A stretch of 64,000 nt of DNA from an uncultured Clostridia bacterium (GCA_937916395.1 CALFTN010000007.1:11948-75947); one strand, 5' to 3'; counted from the first letter of the stretch, positions 15,874 through 26,267 are shown. Translations and numbers: made by a program. The notes: generated by a model from the sequence alone, not told the origin.

Positions 15874-17184
15874 GTGAGAATTAAAAAAATTGTTTCAATT
15901 ATATTAGTTTTGTTTGCATTATTGAATGTTTTTTCAATTTCAGTATTTGCAAAAGAAAAGATTTCATATACTATAACAAGTCCTTATGAAACTGTAGATT
16001 GGGATACTTTTAACCAATATAAGACACAGCTTCATGCCCATACACTTTATAGCGATGGTGGAATGGACGTCAAAGATGTTGTTGAAGAATATTATAAACA
16101 AGATTACGATATTCTTGCTATTACAGACCACGGTGTTGTAAATAAAGGCTGGGACGAAATGCCTGAAATGTTGCCTATTATAGGTTACAATAAGCTTTTC
16201 TATGATTTAAGCCCTGTTTCAAAAGAACGCTATGAAGAAATTACTACTGGTGTAGGTCGTGATGGCAGACCAATGCTCGATGTTAATCAGGGTATTGAAA
16301 TGAACGGCGTTGTTATGAGAAAGAACCACGTAAATGGTTTCTTCTGTGGCGCTTTCCAGGGTGACTGGGGTGAAGAAGAGGATTACATATCACCTATTAA
16401 AGCAACTCACGAGGCAGGCGGTATTTCGTTTATTGCTCATCCGGGCGATTTCTATTCAATAAATGGTAATCGTGAAAGAGCAGAGGATTATGATTATTTA
16501 AAGATTTATATTGAACCACTTTTAGAATATGAATCTTGTGTAGGTGTTGAAATATTCAATGAAAGAGATACTGTTGCTGGTGCAGACAGAATTCTCTGGG
16601 ATAATGTTTTAATGTATACAGTACCACGCGGTAAGGTTGCATGGGGATTTTCTAACGACGACTCTCATGTTATAGAAAATATTGGCGTTACAGCAGAAAT
16701 TATGCTTATGCCGGAGCTTTCAAACGAAGCTTTAAGAACAGCTATGGAAAATGGTACTTTCTTTGCTTGTTCACGAATTGCAAGAAATGAATTAGGCGAC
16801 GAGTTTGAGGGTACAGGTGAATATGCAAAAATCGAAAGAATAAATGTTGACGAAGAACAAGATATTATTACAGTTACAGCGAATAATTATGAAACAATAG
16901 AATGGATTTCTGATGGTGAAATTATTGCAACAGGCAATAAATTTAATTTAAGAGAAAATAGTGAAAAGTTAGGCTCTTATGTTCGTTTCCAGATAAAAAA
17001 CGAGGGTGGTATTGTAATGTCACAGCCATTCGTTTGCGATGATGGGAATATGGAAGCAAAAATTATAGAGATGCCAGAGCCAGAACCAATGAGTGTTATT
17101 GAAAAAGCATTTACAACAGTTGTTGATAAAATAAGAAAAACTATTTTAGGGGAATTATTTTATAGAATGTTCTGGCTTGGATAA
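15874..17184 (+). CDS. Secreted or anchored PHP-domain phosphoesterase
   Basis: A signal peptide (VSIILVLFALLNVFSISVFA, cleavage after AKA-like VFA) precedes a PHP domain with metal-binding motifs LHAHTLYSDGG, ITDHG, FIAHPGD and NDDSH. A beta-rich region (about 300-390) and a C-terminal segment rich in Glu/Pro follow. PHP proteins are metal-dependent phosphoesterases; an exported one may act on extracellular phosphorylated substrates. I chose GTG 15874 because AGGAGTG lies 6 bp upstream; an ATG at 15853 would place that site inside the gene. A clear hairpin follows. Confidence 0.82.
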   Translation: MRIKKIVSIILVLFALLNVFSISVFAKEKISYTITSPYETVDWDTFNQYKTQLHAHTLYSDGGMDVKDVVEEYYKQDYDILAITDHGVVNKGWDEMPEMLPIIGYNKLFYDLSPVSKERYEEITTGVGRDGRPMLDVNQGIEMNGVVMRKNHVNGFFCGAFQGDWGEEEDYISPIKATHEAGGISFIAHPGDFYSINGNRERAEDYDYLKIYIEPLLEYESCVGVEIFNERDTVAGADRILWDNVLMYTVPRGKVAWGFSNDDSHVIENIGVTAEIMLMPELSNEALRTAMENGTFFACSRIARNELGDEFEGTGEYAKIERINVDEEQDIITVTANNYETIEWISDGEIIATGNKFNLRENSEKLGSYVRFQIKNEGGIVMSQPFVCDDGNMEAKIIEMPEPEPMSVIEKAFTTVVDKIRKTILGELFYRMFWLG

Positions 17185-17205
17185 ATCATAATTATAATTA
17201 TTCAT

Positions 17206-17242
17206 ACACACCTGTAGCATTGTAGTTACAGGTGTGTTTTTT
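17206..17242 (+). terminator. Intrinsic terminator after PHP gene
   Basis: Perfect 11-bp stem ACACACCTGTA / TACAGGTGTGT (17206-17216 and 17227-17237) followed by T6. Confidence 0.85.
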
Positions 17243-17355
17243 AATAAACTATAAACTTTCTATAACATTTTATTGGTATAGATTGTAAAATTTATAAATA
17301 TACATTATAATTGTATTAAAATAGATATTTTAAAACAGATGAAGGAAGTGATGCT

Positions 17356-18684
17356 ATGAGTTTTCAAGACTTTATAAATTACGCAAAAAGTAAAGAACAG
17401 ACAGTAAGAGAAAATGACAAAATTGCACCAGAATTATATGTGAAACATTCTGTAAATAAGGGTCTTAGGGATATAAATGGAAATGGTGTTGTTACAGGTC
17501 TTACTAATATTTCAAAAATTGTGGCAAGTAAAACAGTAAATGGAGAAAAACAACCTTGTGATGGTGAATTGTGGTACCGTGGCTACAAGGTTCAGGATTT
17601 AATAAATAACTTAGGTGAAGATGAGTTGGGCTTTGAAAAAATCTCATATTTATTACTTCTTGGAGAAATGCCTACAAGTGAGCAAGAAGAGGAATTCAGC
17701 AAGCATATAGGTGATTTAAGATGTTTGCCACAAAACTTTACACGTGACGTTATAATGAAAGCTCCGACTGCGGATATTATGAATTCTATTACTAGAAGTA
17801 TTCTTACACTTGCGTCTTATGACAAACAGGCACTTGATACGTCAGTAGATAACGTTTTAAGACAATGTATTCAGCTTATTGCAGAATTTCCACTTTTAGC
17901 AATTTATGCTTATCACGCTTACAATTATTCAGAGCTTCAGGAGAGTATGATTATTCATCGCCCTGACCCTAAGCTTTCAACTGCTGAAAATCTTCTTATG
18001 ATGCTTCGTCCTGATAAAAAATATACCAAGACAGAAGCAAAGGTTTTAGATACTGCGTTAATTCTTCACATGGAGCACGGCGGTGGTAATAACTCAACTT
18101 TCACAACAAGAGTTGTTTCGTCTGCAGGGTCTGACACATATTCAACAATAGCTGCGGCAATGTCTTCATTAAAAGGGCCGAAGCACGGTGGTGCTAATAT
18201 TAAGGTTATGGAAATGATGGACGATATAAGAGCAAATGTTAATGATGTGACTGATAAAGAAGAAGTCAAATCATATCTTACAAAGATTATAGATAAAGAA
18301 GCATTTGACAGAAAAGGGCTTGTTTATGGTATGGGTCACGCCGTTTATTCTCTTTCTGACCCAAGAGAGCGCGTATTCAGAAGCTATGTTGAAGCACTCG
18401 CTAAAGAAAAGGGTCGAGAAAAAGATTTAACGCTTTATGAGAACATAGAAGAATTAGCACCTGTATTAATTTCTCAAAAACGTAAAATTTATAAAGGTGT
18501 AAGCCCTAATGTAGACTTTTATAGTGGTTTTGTTTACGATATGCTCGGTATTCCAGAAGAACTTTACACAGCGATTTTTGCTATTGCAAGAATAGTTGGT
18601 TGGTCTGCACACAGAATCGAAGAGCTTGTTTGTGCCGATAAAATTATAAGACCGTCATATTTAAGTATTATGGAAGAAAACTAA
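17356..18684 (+). CDS. gltA: Citrate synthase
   Basis: Si-type citrate synthase (442 residues) condensing acetyl-CoA with oxaloacetate. Catalytic residues sit in MEHGGGNNSTF (His), GMGHAVYS (His) and NVDFYSG (Asp); the LKGPKHGGAN and RPSYL motifs are also present. The N-terminal about 50 residues are longer than in minimal enzymes. In clostridia lacking a full TCA cycle it serves glutamate synthesis. GGAAGTG ribosome binding site. Monocistronic between two terminators. Confidence 0.93.
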   Translation: MSFQDFINYAKSKEQTVRENDKIAPELYVKHSVNKGLRDINGNGVVTGLTNISKIVASKTVNGEKQPCDGELWYRGYKVQDLINNLGEDELGFEKISYLLLLGEMPTSEQEEEFSKHIGDLRCLPQNFTRDVIMKAPTADIMNSITRSILTLASYDKQALDTSVDNVLRQCIQLIAEFPLLAIYAYHAYNYSELQESMIIHRPDPKLSTAENLLMMLRPDKKYTKTEAKVLDTALILHMEHGGGNNSTFTTRVVSSAGSDTYSTIAAAMSSLKGPKHGGANIKVMEMMDDIRANVNDVTDKEEVKSYLTKIIDKEAFDRKGLVYGMGHAVYSLSDPRERVFRSYVEALAKEKGREKDLTLYENIEELAPVLISQKRKIYKGVSPNVDFYSGFVYDMLGIPEELYTAIFAIARIVGWSAHRIEELVCADKIIRPSYLSIMEEN

Positions 18685-18700
18685 AGTATAAATACACAAA

Positions 18701-18735
18701 TTGAGATAGTGATTTTTGTTTACTATCTCAATTTT
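18701..18735 (+). terminator. Intrinsic terminator after citrate synthase
   Basis: TTGAGATAGT / ACTATCTCAA 10-bp stem (18701-18710, 18722-18731) followed by TTTTATTTTT. Confidence 0.8.
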
Positions 18736-18809
18736 ATTTTTAAAAATTCAGTAGAAAAATAAGTGTGAATATGGTAGAATTTTGTTATTATATTAAAGGA
18801 GTTAAAACT

Positions 18810-21800
18810 ATGCTTTATAAAAAGAATTCCGAAAAAACATTAAGTAAAGAACTCTTTAAAAATCCTACAAGCGAATACAGAGGAACACCTTTCTGGGCTT
18901 GGAATGATTATTTAACAAAAGAAGAACTCGAAAGACAAATTGAAGTTTTTAACGAAATGGGTCTCGGTGGTTTTCACATGCACGTAAGAACAGGTCTTAA
19001 AAATAAATATTTAAGCGAAGAATTTATGGGACTTGTAAAGAATTGTGTTGATAAGGCAAAACAAGAAAAAATGCTTGCATGGCTTTATGACGAAGATCGT
19101 TGGCCATCTGGTGCTGCAGGTGGTCTTGTTACAAGCGATGAAAGATACCGCGCAAGATGTCTTCTTTTCACAACAGAAAAAGATGGTGAAATAACAGAAA
19201 ATAACGATTCTCGTGCAGAAGGTGGCAGAACCGGTAACGGAAAATTACTTGCTTGTTATGATGTTATTTTAGATGAAGACGGTTATTTAGAAAGCTATAA
19301 AAGAATAGACGAAAATGACGAAGCAAAGGGCACTAAGTGGTATGCTCTTTTAGAGATACACGGTAAAAGCTCATGGTACAATGACCAGGCATATTTAGAT
19401 ACATTAAGCAAAGATGCTGTTAAAAAGTTCGTAGAAGTAACTCACGAGAAATATAAAGAAACAGTAGGTAATGAGTTCGATAAAACTGTTCCTGCAATTT
19501 TTACTGATGAACCACAATTTACAAGAAAACAAGTTTTTGATAATTCATTTGATACAGAAGATGTTTGTATGCCTTGGACTGACAAGGTTGAAGAGCTCTA
19601 TAAAAAAGCTTATGGAGCAGATATTTTAGACACTCTTCCTGAAATCTTTTGGGATTTAAAGGGTAGTAAAGCATCTATACACCGTTATCGTTATCATGAT
19701 TTTATTGCAGAGCTTTTTGCAGAGGCTTTTGCGGATACAGTAGGTGGCTGGTGTGGTGAAAATAATATTGCTTTAACTGGTCACATGATGGAAGAACCTA
19801 CACTTGAGAGTCAGACTGCGGCTTTAGGTGAAGCAATGCGTTCATACAGAAGCTTCCAGCTTCCTGGTATTGATATGCTTTGTAATTTGAGAGAATTCAC
19901 AACTGCAAAGCAAGCACAGTCTGCAGTTCATCAATTTGGTTATGAGGGAATTCTTTCAGAGCTTTATGGTGTTACTGGCTGGGATTGTGATTTCAGAACA
20001 TATAAATATCAGGGCGACTGGCAGGCAGCACTTGGTATTACAGTAAGAGTACCACATCTTTCTTGGTATTCTATGGCTGGTGAAGCAAAGCGCGATTATC
20101 CTGCATCAATTTCTTATCAGTCACCTTGGTATAAAGAGTATTGTGCAATTGAAGACCACTTTGCAAGAGTTAATACAGCTATGACGCGCGGTAAGCCTAT
20201 TGTTAAGGTTGGTGTAATTCACCCTGTTGAAAGCTTCTGGCTTCATTGGGGGCCTAATGATAAATCTGCCATTTTCCGTGATAGCTGTGACGAAAAATTC
20301 CAGCAACTTACAGATTGGCTTGTTGAGGGTAGCATAGATTTCAACTTTATTTCAGAATCTCTTTTCCCAACTCTTTGCGAAAAAGGTGGAAACCCACTTA
20401 AGGTTGGTCAGATGGAATATGATGCAATTGTTGTGCCTGCTTGTGAAACATTAAGAAGCACAACATTAGAACGTCTTGAAGAATTCCAAAATAAAGGCGG
20501 AAAGCTTATTTTCTTAGGTGCTGCACCTAAATATTGTGATGCATTAGAGTCAAATCGTGGAAAAGAGCTTTTTGAAAGAAGCATTAATGCTGAGTATTCT
20601 CAGGCTGCAGTTTTAACTGCGCTCCAGGAAAACAGAACTATTACACTTCGTTTCGCAAATGGTAATCTTGCAGATAATCTTCTTTATCAGCTTCGTCAGG
20701 ATAATACTTGTAAATGGCTCTTTGTTGCACATTCAAAAGAACCAAAGAATAAAGATACTGACAGAGGCAACGATGTAAAAATCACAGTTGAAGGTGAATA
20801 CATAGTAACCATTTGTGATACCCAGAATGGTGAGGAATATTCTGCAGATGTTATATACAGTAACGGCAAAACAATCATTAATCAGCATATTTATGGTTAT
20901 GATTCATTCCTTTATAAATTAGAGGATGGTAAAAAAGAAAGTTTTACAGAAAAGGCAGAGCAAAAAGAAGAAGTTTTTGACACACCTTATTATGTTGATT
21001 ACGAGCTTTCTGAAGAAAATGCACTTCTTCTTGATATGGCGGAATATAAATTGGAAGATGATGAGGAATTCAGCAAAAAAGAAGAAATTTTAAGACTTGA
21101 TAATATTTTAAGAGATAGACTCAATTTAAGAGAACGTGGCGGAGCGGTTGTTCAACCTTGGGTTTATGGCGAAAAAGCACCAATTACAAAGGTTACTCTT
21201 AAATACACATTCGAGAGCGAAATTGATTATAGTGGTGCAGTTTTAGCACTCGAGGATGCAGACAAAGCAGAAATAATTTTTAACGGCAATCCTGTAAAAA
21301 ATGAAACAATCGGTAATTTTGTTGATATTTCAATCTTTAAGGTTAAGCTTCCTGATATTGTAAAGGGTACTAATATTTTACTTGTTACATATCCATTCGG
21401 CGAATCAGCAAATTTGGAATCAATGTATCTCTTAGGTAAATTCGGCGTTAAGGTAATGGGTAGAGTTGCTTCGATTATTCCTTTACCTGAAAAGCTTTAC
21501 TTTGGTGATATTGTAAATCAGGGCTTACCATTCTTTGGTGGTAATATTACTTATAAAATCCCTGTTACTGTTAAAAATAATCATCTTGAAGTTTGTACTT
21601 CATTCTACAGAGGTGCGCTAATAACAGCTTCACTTGATAAAAAAGAATTCGGTAAAATTATTTACCCACCATATAAGGCAGTAATTGATGCTGAGAATGG
21701 AGACCATATTCTCTATCTTAAGATTTATACAAACAGATTTAATTCATTTGGTTCTATTCACCTCCTTGATAAAATGGAACGTTGGCAAGGACCAGACTCA

Positions 21801-21884
21801 TGGAGAAGTGAGGGCAACAGATGGTCTTACGAATATATTTTCAAGAGAACAGGTATTCTTAAGACACCAGTTATTAGTTGCTAG
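18810..21884 (+). CDS. GH106-like glycoside hydrolase
   Basis: A 1024-residue protein resembling GH106 and related large glycosyl hydrolases (alpha-L-rhamnosidase type). The N-terminal block FKNPTSEYRGTPFWAWN, GLGGFHMHVRTGL and WLYDEDRWPSGAAGG is the family signature. A TIM-barrel-like region with PAIFTDEPQF and GHMMEEP follows, then a class I glutamine amidotransferase-like segment (YDAIVVPACETLRS) and C-terminal beta domains. No signal peptide, so it likely acts on imported oligosaccharides. Start ATG 18810 is chosen because TTAAAGGAG lies 9 bp upstream; a GTG at 18765 is less likely. Substrate not certain. Confidence 0.8.
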   Translation: MLYKKNSEKTLSKELFKNPTSEYRGTPFWAWNDYLTKEELERQIEVFNEMGLGGFHMHVRTGLKNKYLSEEFMGLVKNCVDKAKQEKMLAWLYDEDRWPSGAAGGLVTSDERYRARCLLFTTEKDGEITENNDSRAEGGRTGNGKLLACYDVILDEDGYLESYKRIDENDEAKGTKWYALLEIHGKSSWYNDQAYLDTLSKDAVKKFVEVTHEKYKETVGNEFDKTVPAIFTDEPQFTRKQVFDNSFDTEDVCMPWTDKVEELYKKAYGADILDTLPEIFWDLKGSKASIHRYRYHDFIAELFAEAFADTVGGWCGENNIALTGHMMEEPTLESQTAALGEAMRSYRSFQLPGIDMLCNLREFTTAKQAQSAVHQFGYEGILSELYGVTGWDCDFRTYKYQGDWQAALGITVRVPHLSWYSMAGEAKRDYPASISYQSPWYKEYCAIEDHFARVNTAMTRGKPIVKVGVIHPVESFWLHWGPNDKSAIFRDSCDEKFQQLTDWLVEGSIDFNFISESLFPTLCEKGGNPLKVGQMEYDAIVVPACETLRSTTLERLEEFQNKGGKLIFLGAAPKYCDALESNRGKELFERSINAEYSQAAVLTALQENRTITLRFANGNLADNLLYQLRQDNTCKWLFVAHSKEPKNKDTDRGNDVKITVEGEYIVTICDTQNGEEYSADVIYSNGKTIINQHIYGYDSFLYKLEDGKKESFTEKAEQKEEVFDTPYYVDYELSEENALLLDMAEYKLEDDEEFSKKEEILRLDNILRDRLNLRERGGAVVQPWVYGEKAPITKVTLKYTFESEIDYSGAVLALEDADKAEIIFNGNPVKNETIGNFVDISIFKVKLPDIVKGTNILLVTYPFGESANLESMYLLGKFGVKVMGRVASIIPLPEKLYFGDIVNQGLPFFGGNITYKIPVTVKNNHLEVCTSFYRGALITASLDKKEFGKIIYPPYKAVIDAENGDHILYLKIYTNRFNSFGSIHLLDKMERWQGPDSWRSEGNRWSYEYIFKRTGILKTPVISC

Positions 21885-21916
21885 TTTGGCTAGTATGACT
21901 AGTTTGCTAGTTTTAT
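21874..21916. repeat. CTAG-rich tandem tract
   Basis: Repeats of TTGCTAGTTTGGCTAGTATGACTAG type, spanning the end of the GH106-like gene and the start of the gap. Inverse-orientation relative of the tract at 548-632. Confidence 0.55.
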
Positions 21917-21925
21917 AGAAAATAT

Positions 21926-21984
21926 CATCCTGTCATTTAAAAGTTGGTTTTTATATCAACCAAAAATGATAGGATGAGTTTTTT
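21926..21984 (+). terminator. Terminator, diverged ATCCTATCATTT type
   Basis: CATCCTGTCATTT (21926-21938) pairs with AAATGATAGGATG (21964-21976), with an inner GTTGGT/CAACC hairpin and a T6 run after. Confidence 0.75.
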
Positions 21985-22108
21985 ATTTACTGCACTAGCA
22001 ATTATTTTTAGTCAAAATATAAAAAAACTTGACAAATTTTTGTATATGTAGTATTATCTGTGTGAATTTGTTACAAAATTGTAACTTTTTGACAGGAGTG
22101 ATAATATA

Positions 22109-23455
22109 ATGAAGAAATTTATCTCGATAATTTTGACACTTATTTTATTCGTAACTTCTTTTTCAATTTTAACAGTAACAGCTTCTGCGATATCAGAAGT
22201 GCAATTCTCTTATAATCCAGCATCAGCACTCAGCTATGCTGAAAGAAACTGGAATAACGGCGTAGGTCAATGTGCAGATTTTGCGTCTAAATGTATTCAG
22301 GCTGGTGGAATAAACGTTTATAAAGCAAAATGCGGCGATTTATACAGGGAACTTAATGGTACTTATGGTACATCATATAAACTTACATTAACGAGAGGTA
22401 CTAAAGGTTCATTAAAAATGTCTGACAATGCTGGCAAGGTGGCAAAAGGCGATTTGATTTTCTATTTTTGCAATTGTTGCAGAACTTTTGACCATGTAGT
22501 TGTTTGTAATGGCGAAAATGCTTTCGGTTATATACAGGACTATGCTCATAATAAGGCTCATAATGGTAAAAAACAGACATATACTTACTACCATTGTGGT
22601 CAGGATAACTGGACTATGTATTCAATAAAGTTTGATGAAGGTGAAAAGCTCTATGGTGAAAGAACTAATGTTGTAGCACCTAAAATCAATTACCTTAAGC
22701 ATGGTGCAGATGGTGTGATAGTTAAATGGAACAGTGTTTCTGGAGCAGATAGCTACAGAGTTTATAGAAAAACTGAAAATGCAAGCTGGGTTTATTTAGG
22801 ACAGACAAGTAAAACAAAGCTTACAGATAAAAAGGCACCACATAACACTAAATGTTATTATACAGTAAGAGCTGTTGATAATAACGTTTTAAGTCAGCAT
22901 TATGGTGGCGAAGAGATTAATGTAATAGGTGCACCCACACCTGCCGTTTATAACAGGCAAGGTATAAAGGTTAAGTGGAAAACATTGCCGAATGTTGATG
23001 GTTACATCATTTATCGTGAAAACGCTGATAAGAAATATGTGAGAGTAGGTAAGGTGAAGGGTGGCAATAAAAATTCCTTCACAGATACAACTGTCGTATC
23101 AGGACAGAAATATAAATATACGGTTAAAGCTTATGTAGGTTCTAAAAAAGGCAGTTATGTTAAAAAAGGTAAAAGCATTGTTTACTTAGAAAATCCACAA
23201 TATATTTCTGCAGTCAATGTAGCAGATGGTGTGCAGATAACATTTTCTGCTGTAGCCGGTGCTGACAGATACAGGATTTATAGAAAAGTAAAAGGCGAGA
23301 AAAATTTCAAAGCTTTAGGTTACACCACGACTACATATTTTACAGATACAACCTGTGTTAACGGTGTAGATTATGTTTATGCTGTTAAAACAGTTCACAA
23401 GAAAACAGGTAGTTATTATAAGAATAAAACAATTGAACACAGATGTGTAAGATAA
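22109..23455 (+). CDS. Secreted amidase (Amidase_6/CHAP-like) with Fn3 repeats
   Basis: A signal peptide (residues 1-27, ending TASA) precedes a papain-fold amidase domain (about 30-175). WNNGVGQCADFASKCIQAGG carries the catalytic Cys and TFDHVVVCNG the His, as in Amidase_6/CHAP peptidoglycan hydrolases. Three fibronectin type III modules follow (about 190-280, 285-365, 370-448) with recurring YRVYRK/YIIYRE/YRIYRK and YTV strands. Likely a secreted cell-wall or peptide amidase. The Fn3 modules resemble those in the polysaccharide deacetylase at 47164-49047. AGGAGTG ribosome binding site. Confidence 0.8.
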   Translation: MKKFISIILTLILFVTSFSILTVTASAISEVQFSYNPASALSYAERNWNNGVGQCADFASKCIQAGGINVYKAKCGDLYRELNGTYGTSYKLTLTRGTKGSLKMSDNAGKVAKGDLIFYFCNCCRTFDHVVVCNGENAFGYIQDYAHNKAHNGKKQTYTYYHCGQDNWTMYSIKFDEGEKLYGERTNVVAPKINYLKHGADGVIVKWNSVSGADSYRVYRKTENASWVYLGQTSKTKLTDKKAPHNTKCYYTVRAVDNNVLSQHYGGEEINVIGAPTPAVYNRQGIKVKWKTLPNVDGYIIYRENADKKYVRVGKVKGGNKNSFTDTTVVSGQKYKYTVKAYVGSKKGSYVKKGKSIVYLENPQYISAVNVADGVQITFSAVAGADRYRIYRKVKGEKNFKALGYTTTTYFTDTTCVNGVDYVYAVKTVHKKTGSYYKNKTIEHRCVR

Positions 23456-23460
23456 AAATT

Positions 23461-23495
23461 GGAGCTGTAAAAAACGTTAAGTTTTTTACAGCTCC
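23461..23495. terminator. Bidirectional terminator, CTGTAAAAAAC family
   Basis: Perfect 15-bp stem GGAGCTGTAAAAAAC / GTTTTTTACAGCTCC (arms 23461-23475 and 23481-23495), T5 on the right. Shared by the convergent genes on either side. Confidence 0.9.
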
Positions 23496-23505
23496 TTTTT
23501 AATTA

Positions 23506-25005
23506 TTATAAAACGAAGAATGCACAAGCTCCAGGAGTTAATGTTACTTTACCTGAAACTGTTTGAGGTGTAAGCTCAGGAAGAACGTCGTTTTCGCCTA
23601 ATACTAATGGTTTGCCATTGAGTGTCATAACTCTTGAACGAAGCTTTCCCTGACCTTCAAGAATATAAGCTTCAGCTTCTTTTGGTAACTCTACATCTGT
23701 TGTATCAGTTCTTGAGTTGTTTATTACAAGATAAACTAAGCCATCTTTACCATCTTTTCTTGAATGAGCGTAAACGTGAGCACCTTCACGGATTGCTTCA
23801 CCTGTTTCATAAACAGTTTTACCCATAAGTTTGTTCCAGAGAAGAACTGCAAAGTAGTTAGGTCTTGGTAGGAATGTGCCGTGCTCTAAGAAACCATAAG
23901 CAGAAGAAGCAAGTGTGTTATGGAAAATAATACCATCGGTAACGGTAGAAAACTCACCAAGCTCATTAAGGGTTCTAGGAACATCTAAATAAGTAGGAGC
24001 CCATGTGTTACCGCCACAGCCTGCGTCACCTGATTCTGTAACCCACATCTGACCACCAGGAACATATCTGTTGCGACGGTCGATATATTGTCTTGCACAA
24101 GAAGCAGCTGTTGCTAAATATTGCTCTGTAAGGCAAGCTGATTCTGGCCAGTGACCACCCATTGCGGCACCACGCTCTGAAACGCCATTGTAGTAGTGGT
24201 AGCTGAAAACATCCATTTTTACTTTTTGGTCGCCTAAGAGTTCTTCGGTAGTAACCATTTCTAACGCGGAAGCAATACCACCACCAGCCTGGTCCATGTC
24301 AATATTGAAGAGATTTATGTCACCAACTGTGCAAGGTCCAACAAAAAGACATTCAGGATAATTTTCTTTAAGCCATGCACCAAAAATATCGTGGTCGCGA
24401 GCGTGGTCTTCGGCTGTGTAGCCTTCTGGTAAACCACTCATTACCATCATATTTGGTTCGTTTGTGAATTCTGCAGCAGAAATTGGCACACCATATTCTT
24501 TAGAGAAAGAGAAAATCAATTCAGCCTGCTCTAAAGGATAAGGCTCGTCTGCTGAGTGAATACCAGGGCAGTTAGCCATAGAGATTAACAATTTACCATC
24601 AATAGCCTTTACAAATTCAAGAACACCAATCCATTGCTCTTTAGTTAAAAGATTTTGAAAGCCTTCAGGAACCTTGCCATTACAATGACCATCGAAATCG
24701 TAATAGGTTTTATTAGCCCATGTGCCAGAAACACGCACCCATGCAGTACCGAGCTCCTTAGCCATTTTGCGAAGACGAGGGTTGTAAAGGTCAATAGGGT
24801 CATACCATTGTTGTAAATTACCCATATCCTGCCAGTTAGAAATTATTGGAAATTCTTCAGTGCCATCAACCTGTGCATCTGTGTAAGCAGTCCAGAAAGT
24901 ACCACCTGTAACTTCAGTCATTTCGACATTGTATGAAACTAATCTTTCATCCATATCACGAAGTTTAGTAAGACCAGAAGTTTTGAGATTGACAAATTCT
25001 GCCAT
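23506..25005 (-). CDS. GH79-like glycoside hydrolase (beta-glucuronidase/heparanase type)
   Basis: A 499-residue clan GH-A enzyme. EFTNEPNMM supplies the likely acid/base Glu and MWVTESGDAGCGG the nucleophile Glu. The tail after it (RTLNELGEFSTVTDGIIFH, LPRPNYFAVLLWNKLMG) parallels heparanase-type GH79 proteins, then a C-terminal beta domain ends the protein. No signal peptide, so it would act in the cytoplasm. GH79 members release glucuronic acid or act on glycosaminoglycan-like substrates; GH39/GH30 relatives are the alternative. AAAGGGTGA ribosome binding site. Confidence 0.7.
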   Translation of the reverse strand: MAEFVNLKTSGLTKLRDMDERLVSYNVEMTEVTGGTFWTAYTDAQVDGTEEFPIISNWQDMGNLQQWYDPIDLYNPRLRKMAKELGTAWVRVSGTWANKTYYDFDGHCNGKVPEGFQNLLTKEQWIGVLEFVKAIDGKLLISMANCPGIHSADEPYPLEQAELIFSFSKEYGVPISAAEFTNEPNMMVMSGLPEGYTAEDHARDHDIFGAWLKENYPECLFVGPCTVGDINLFNIDMDQAGGGIASALEMVTTEELLGDQKVKMDVFSYHYYNGVSERGAAMGGHWPESACLTEQYLATAASCARQYIDRRNRYVPGGQMWVTESGDAGCGGNTWAPTYLDVPRTLNELGEFSTVTDGIIFHNTLASSAYGFLEHGTFLPRPNYFAVLLWNKLMGKTVYETGEAIREGAHVYAHSRKDGKDGLVYLVINNSRTDTTDVELPKEAEAYILEGQGKLRSRVMTLNGKPLVLGENDVLPELTPQTVSGKVTLTPGACAFFVL

Positions 25006-25124
25006 ATTTTTTCACCCTTTTAAGTAATTTTTGTTTATATTATACATAAAATTTTGTAGTAAGACAAGTGTAAAAATTAAACATTTAAAATTTATTAAAA
25101 TTTGTTCTTCTATAGAGAAAAGGG

Positions 25125-25153
25125 TTGTCATTTTAGTTCGTTTTTGATAAAAT
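25125..25153 (+). promoter_or_regulatory. Promoter of the pit operon
   Basis: TTGTCA (25125-25130), 17-bp spacer, TAAAAT (25148-25153), about 37 bp before the pit start. Confidence 0.6.
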
Positions 25154-25189
25154 GATTTTAAATTAAGAATCCTTAAGGAGGTTTAGCCT

Positions 25190-26245
25190 ATGGATTTATC
25201 GTTCTCTTATTTCTGGGGACAGATGATGGCAAATCCACTTCTTTTGATGGCAGTTGTGTTGACTCTGGGTGTTATATTGGTTAACGGCTGGACTGATGCA
25301 CCAAATGCCATAGCAACTTGTGTTGTAACACGCTGTCTTTCGCCAAGACTTGCAATACTTATGGCTGCAGTGTTCAATTTTTTAGGTGTATTTATAATGA
25401 GTATTGTAAACGCCACAGTTGCTCAGACAATTACAAAAATGGTGGATTTCGGTACAAATTCTCACGAGGCTATTGTAGCACTCAGTGCAGCACTTTTTGC
25501 CATTGTTCTTTGGGCGATTTTAGCATGGGTTTTCGGCATTCCTACAAGTGAAAGCCATGCTTTAATAGCAGGCCTTACAGGTGGAGCTATTGCACTTCAT
25601 GGTGGTTTAGATGGTGTAAATGGTGCCGAGTGGGTTAAGGTTATTTATGGTCTTGTTATTTCTGTGATTTTAGGCTTTGTTTTAGGCTTTGTAATTTGCA
25701 GAATTGTTGTAATAATTTTCAGAAATATACAGCGAAATAAAACAGAAACATTTTTCCGTTTTGCCCAGATAGGCGGTGCGGCGGCTATGAGCTTTATGCA
25801 CGGCGCACAGGATGGACAGAAGTTTATGGGTGTTATACTTTTAAGTATTTTGCTCATTAATGGTCAGAGTGCTGAAAATGTAAGCGTAGAAATGCCAATA
25901 TGGTTAATGGCACTTTGCTCTATTGTAATGGGTCTTGGAACATCAATAGGTGGCAAAAAAATTATTAAATCTGTTGGTATGGATATGGTAAAGCTTGAAA
26001 AATATCAGGGTTTTTCAGCAGATATAGCAGCGTCAATATCGCTTTTGATAAGCTCTGTTTTTGGTATTCCGGTTTCAACAACTCACGCAAAAACGACTTC
26101 TATAATGGGCGTTGGTGCTGTAAGAAGAATTTCTGCCATTAATTTTTCAGTAGTTAAAGAAATGGCTGTTACCTGGATACTTACATTCCCAGGGTGCGGA
26201 CTTATTGGTTTTATAATGACAAAGATTTTTATGGCAATATTCTGA
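25190..26245 (+). CDS. pit: Inorganic phosphate transporter, Pit family
   Basis: A 351-residue low-affinity phosphate (or metal-phosphate) permease with about ten membrane helices. The two Pit repeat motifs are present: VNGWTDAPNAIATCV near the start and GAAAMSFMHGAQDGQKFMG in the second half, with GIPTSESHALI and GIPVSTTHAKT as the paired re-entrant motifs. AAGGAGG ribosome binding site. It is followed 22 bp later by its usual DUF47 partner. Confidence 0.93.
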   Translation: MDLSFSYFWGQMMANPLLLMAVVLTLGVILVNGWTDAPNAIATCVVTRCLSPRLAILMAAVFNFLGVFIMSIVNATVAQTITKMVDFGTNSHEAIVALSAALFAIVLWAILAWVFGIPTSESHALIAGLTGGAIALHGGLDGVNGAEWVKVIYGLVISVILGFVLGFVICRIVVIIFRNIQRNKTETFFRFAQIGGAAAMSFMHGAQDGQKFMGVILLSILLINGQSAENVSVEMPIWLMALCSIVMGLGTSIGGKKIIKSVGMDMVKLEKYQGFSADIAASISLLISSVFGIPVSTTHAKTTSIMGVGAVRRISAINFSVVKEMAVTWILTFPGCGLIGFIMTKIFMAIF

Positions 26246-26267
26246 TAAAACGAAAGGATGTTAAATT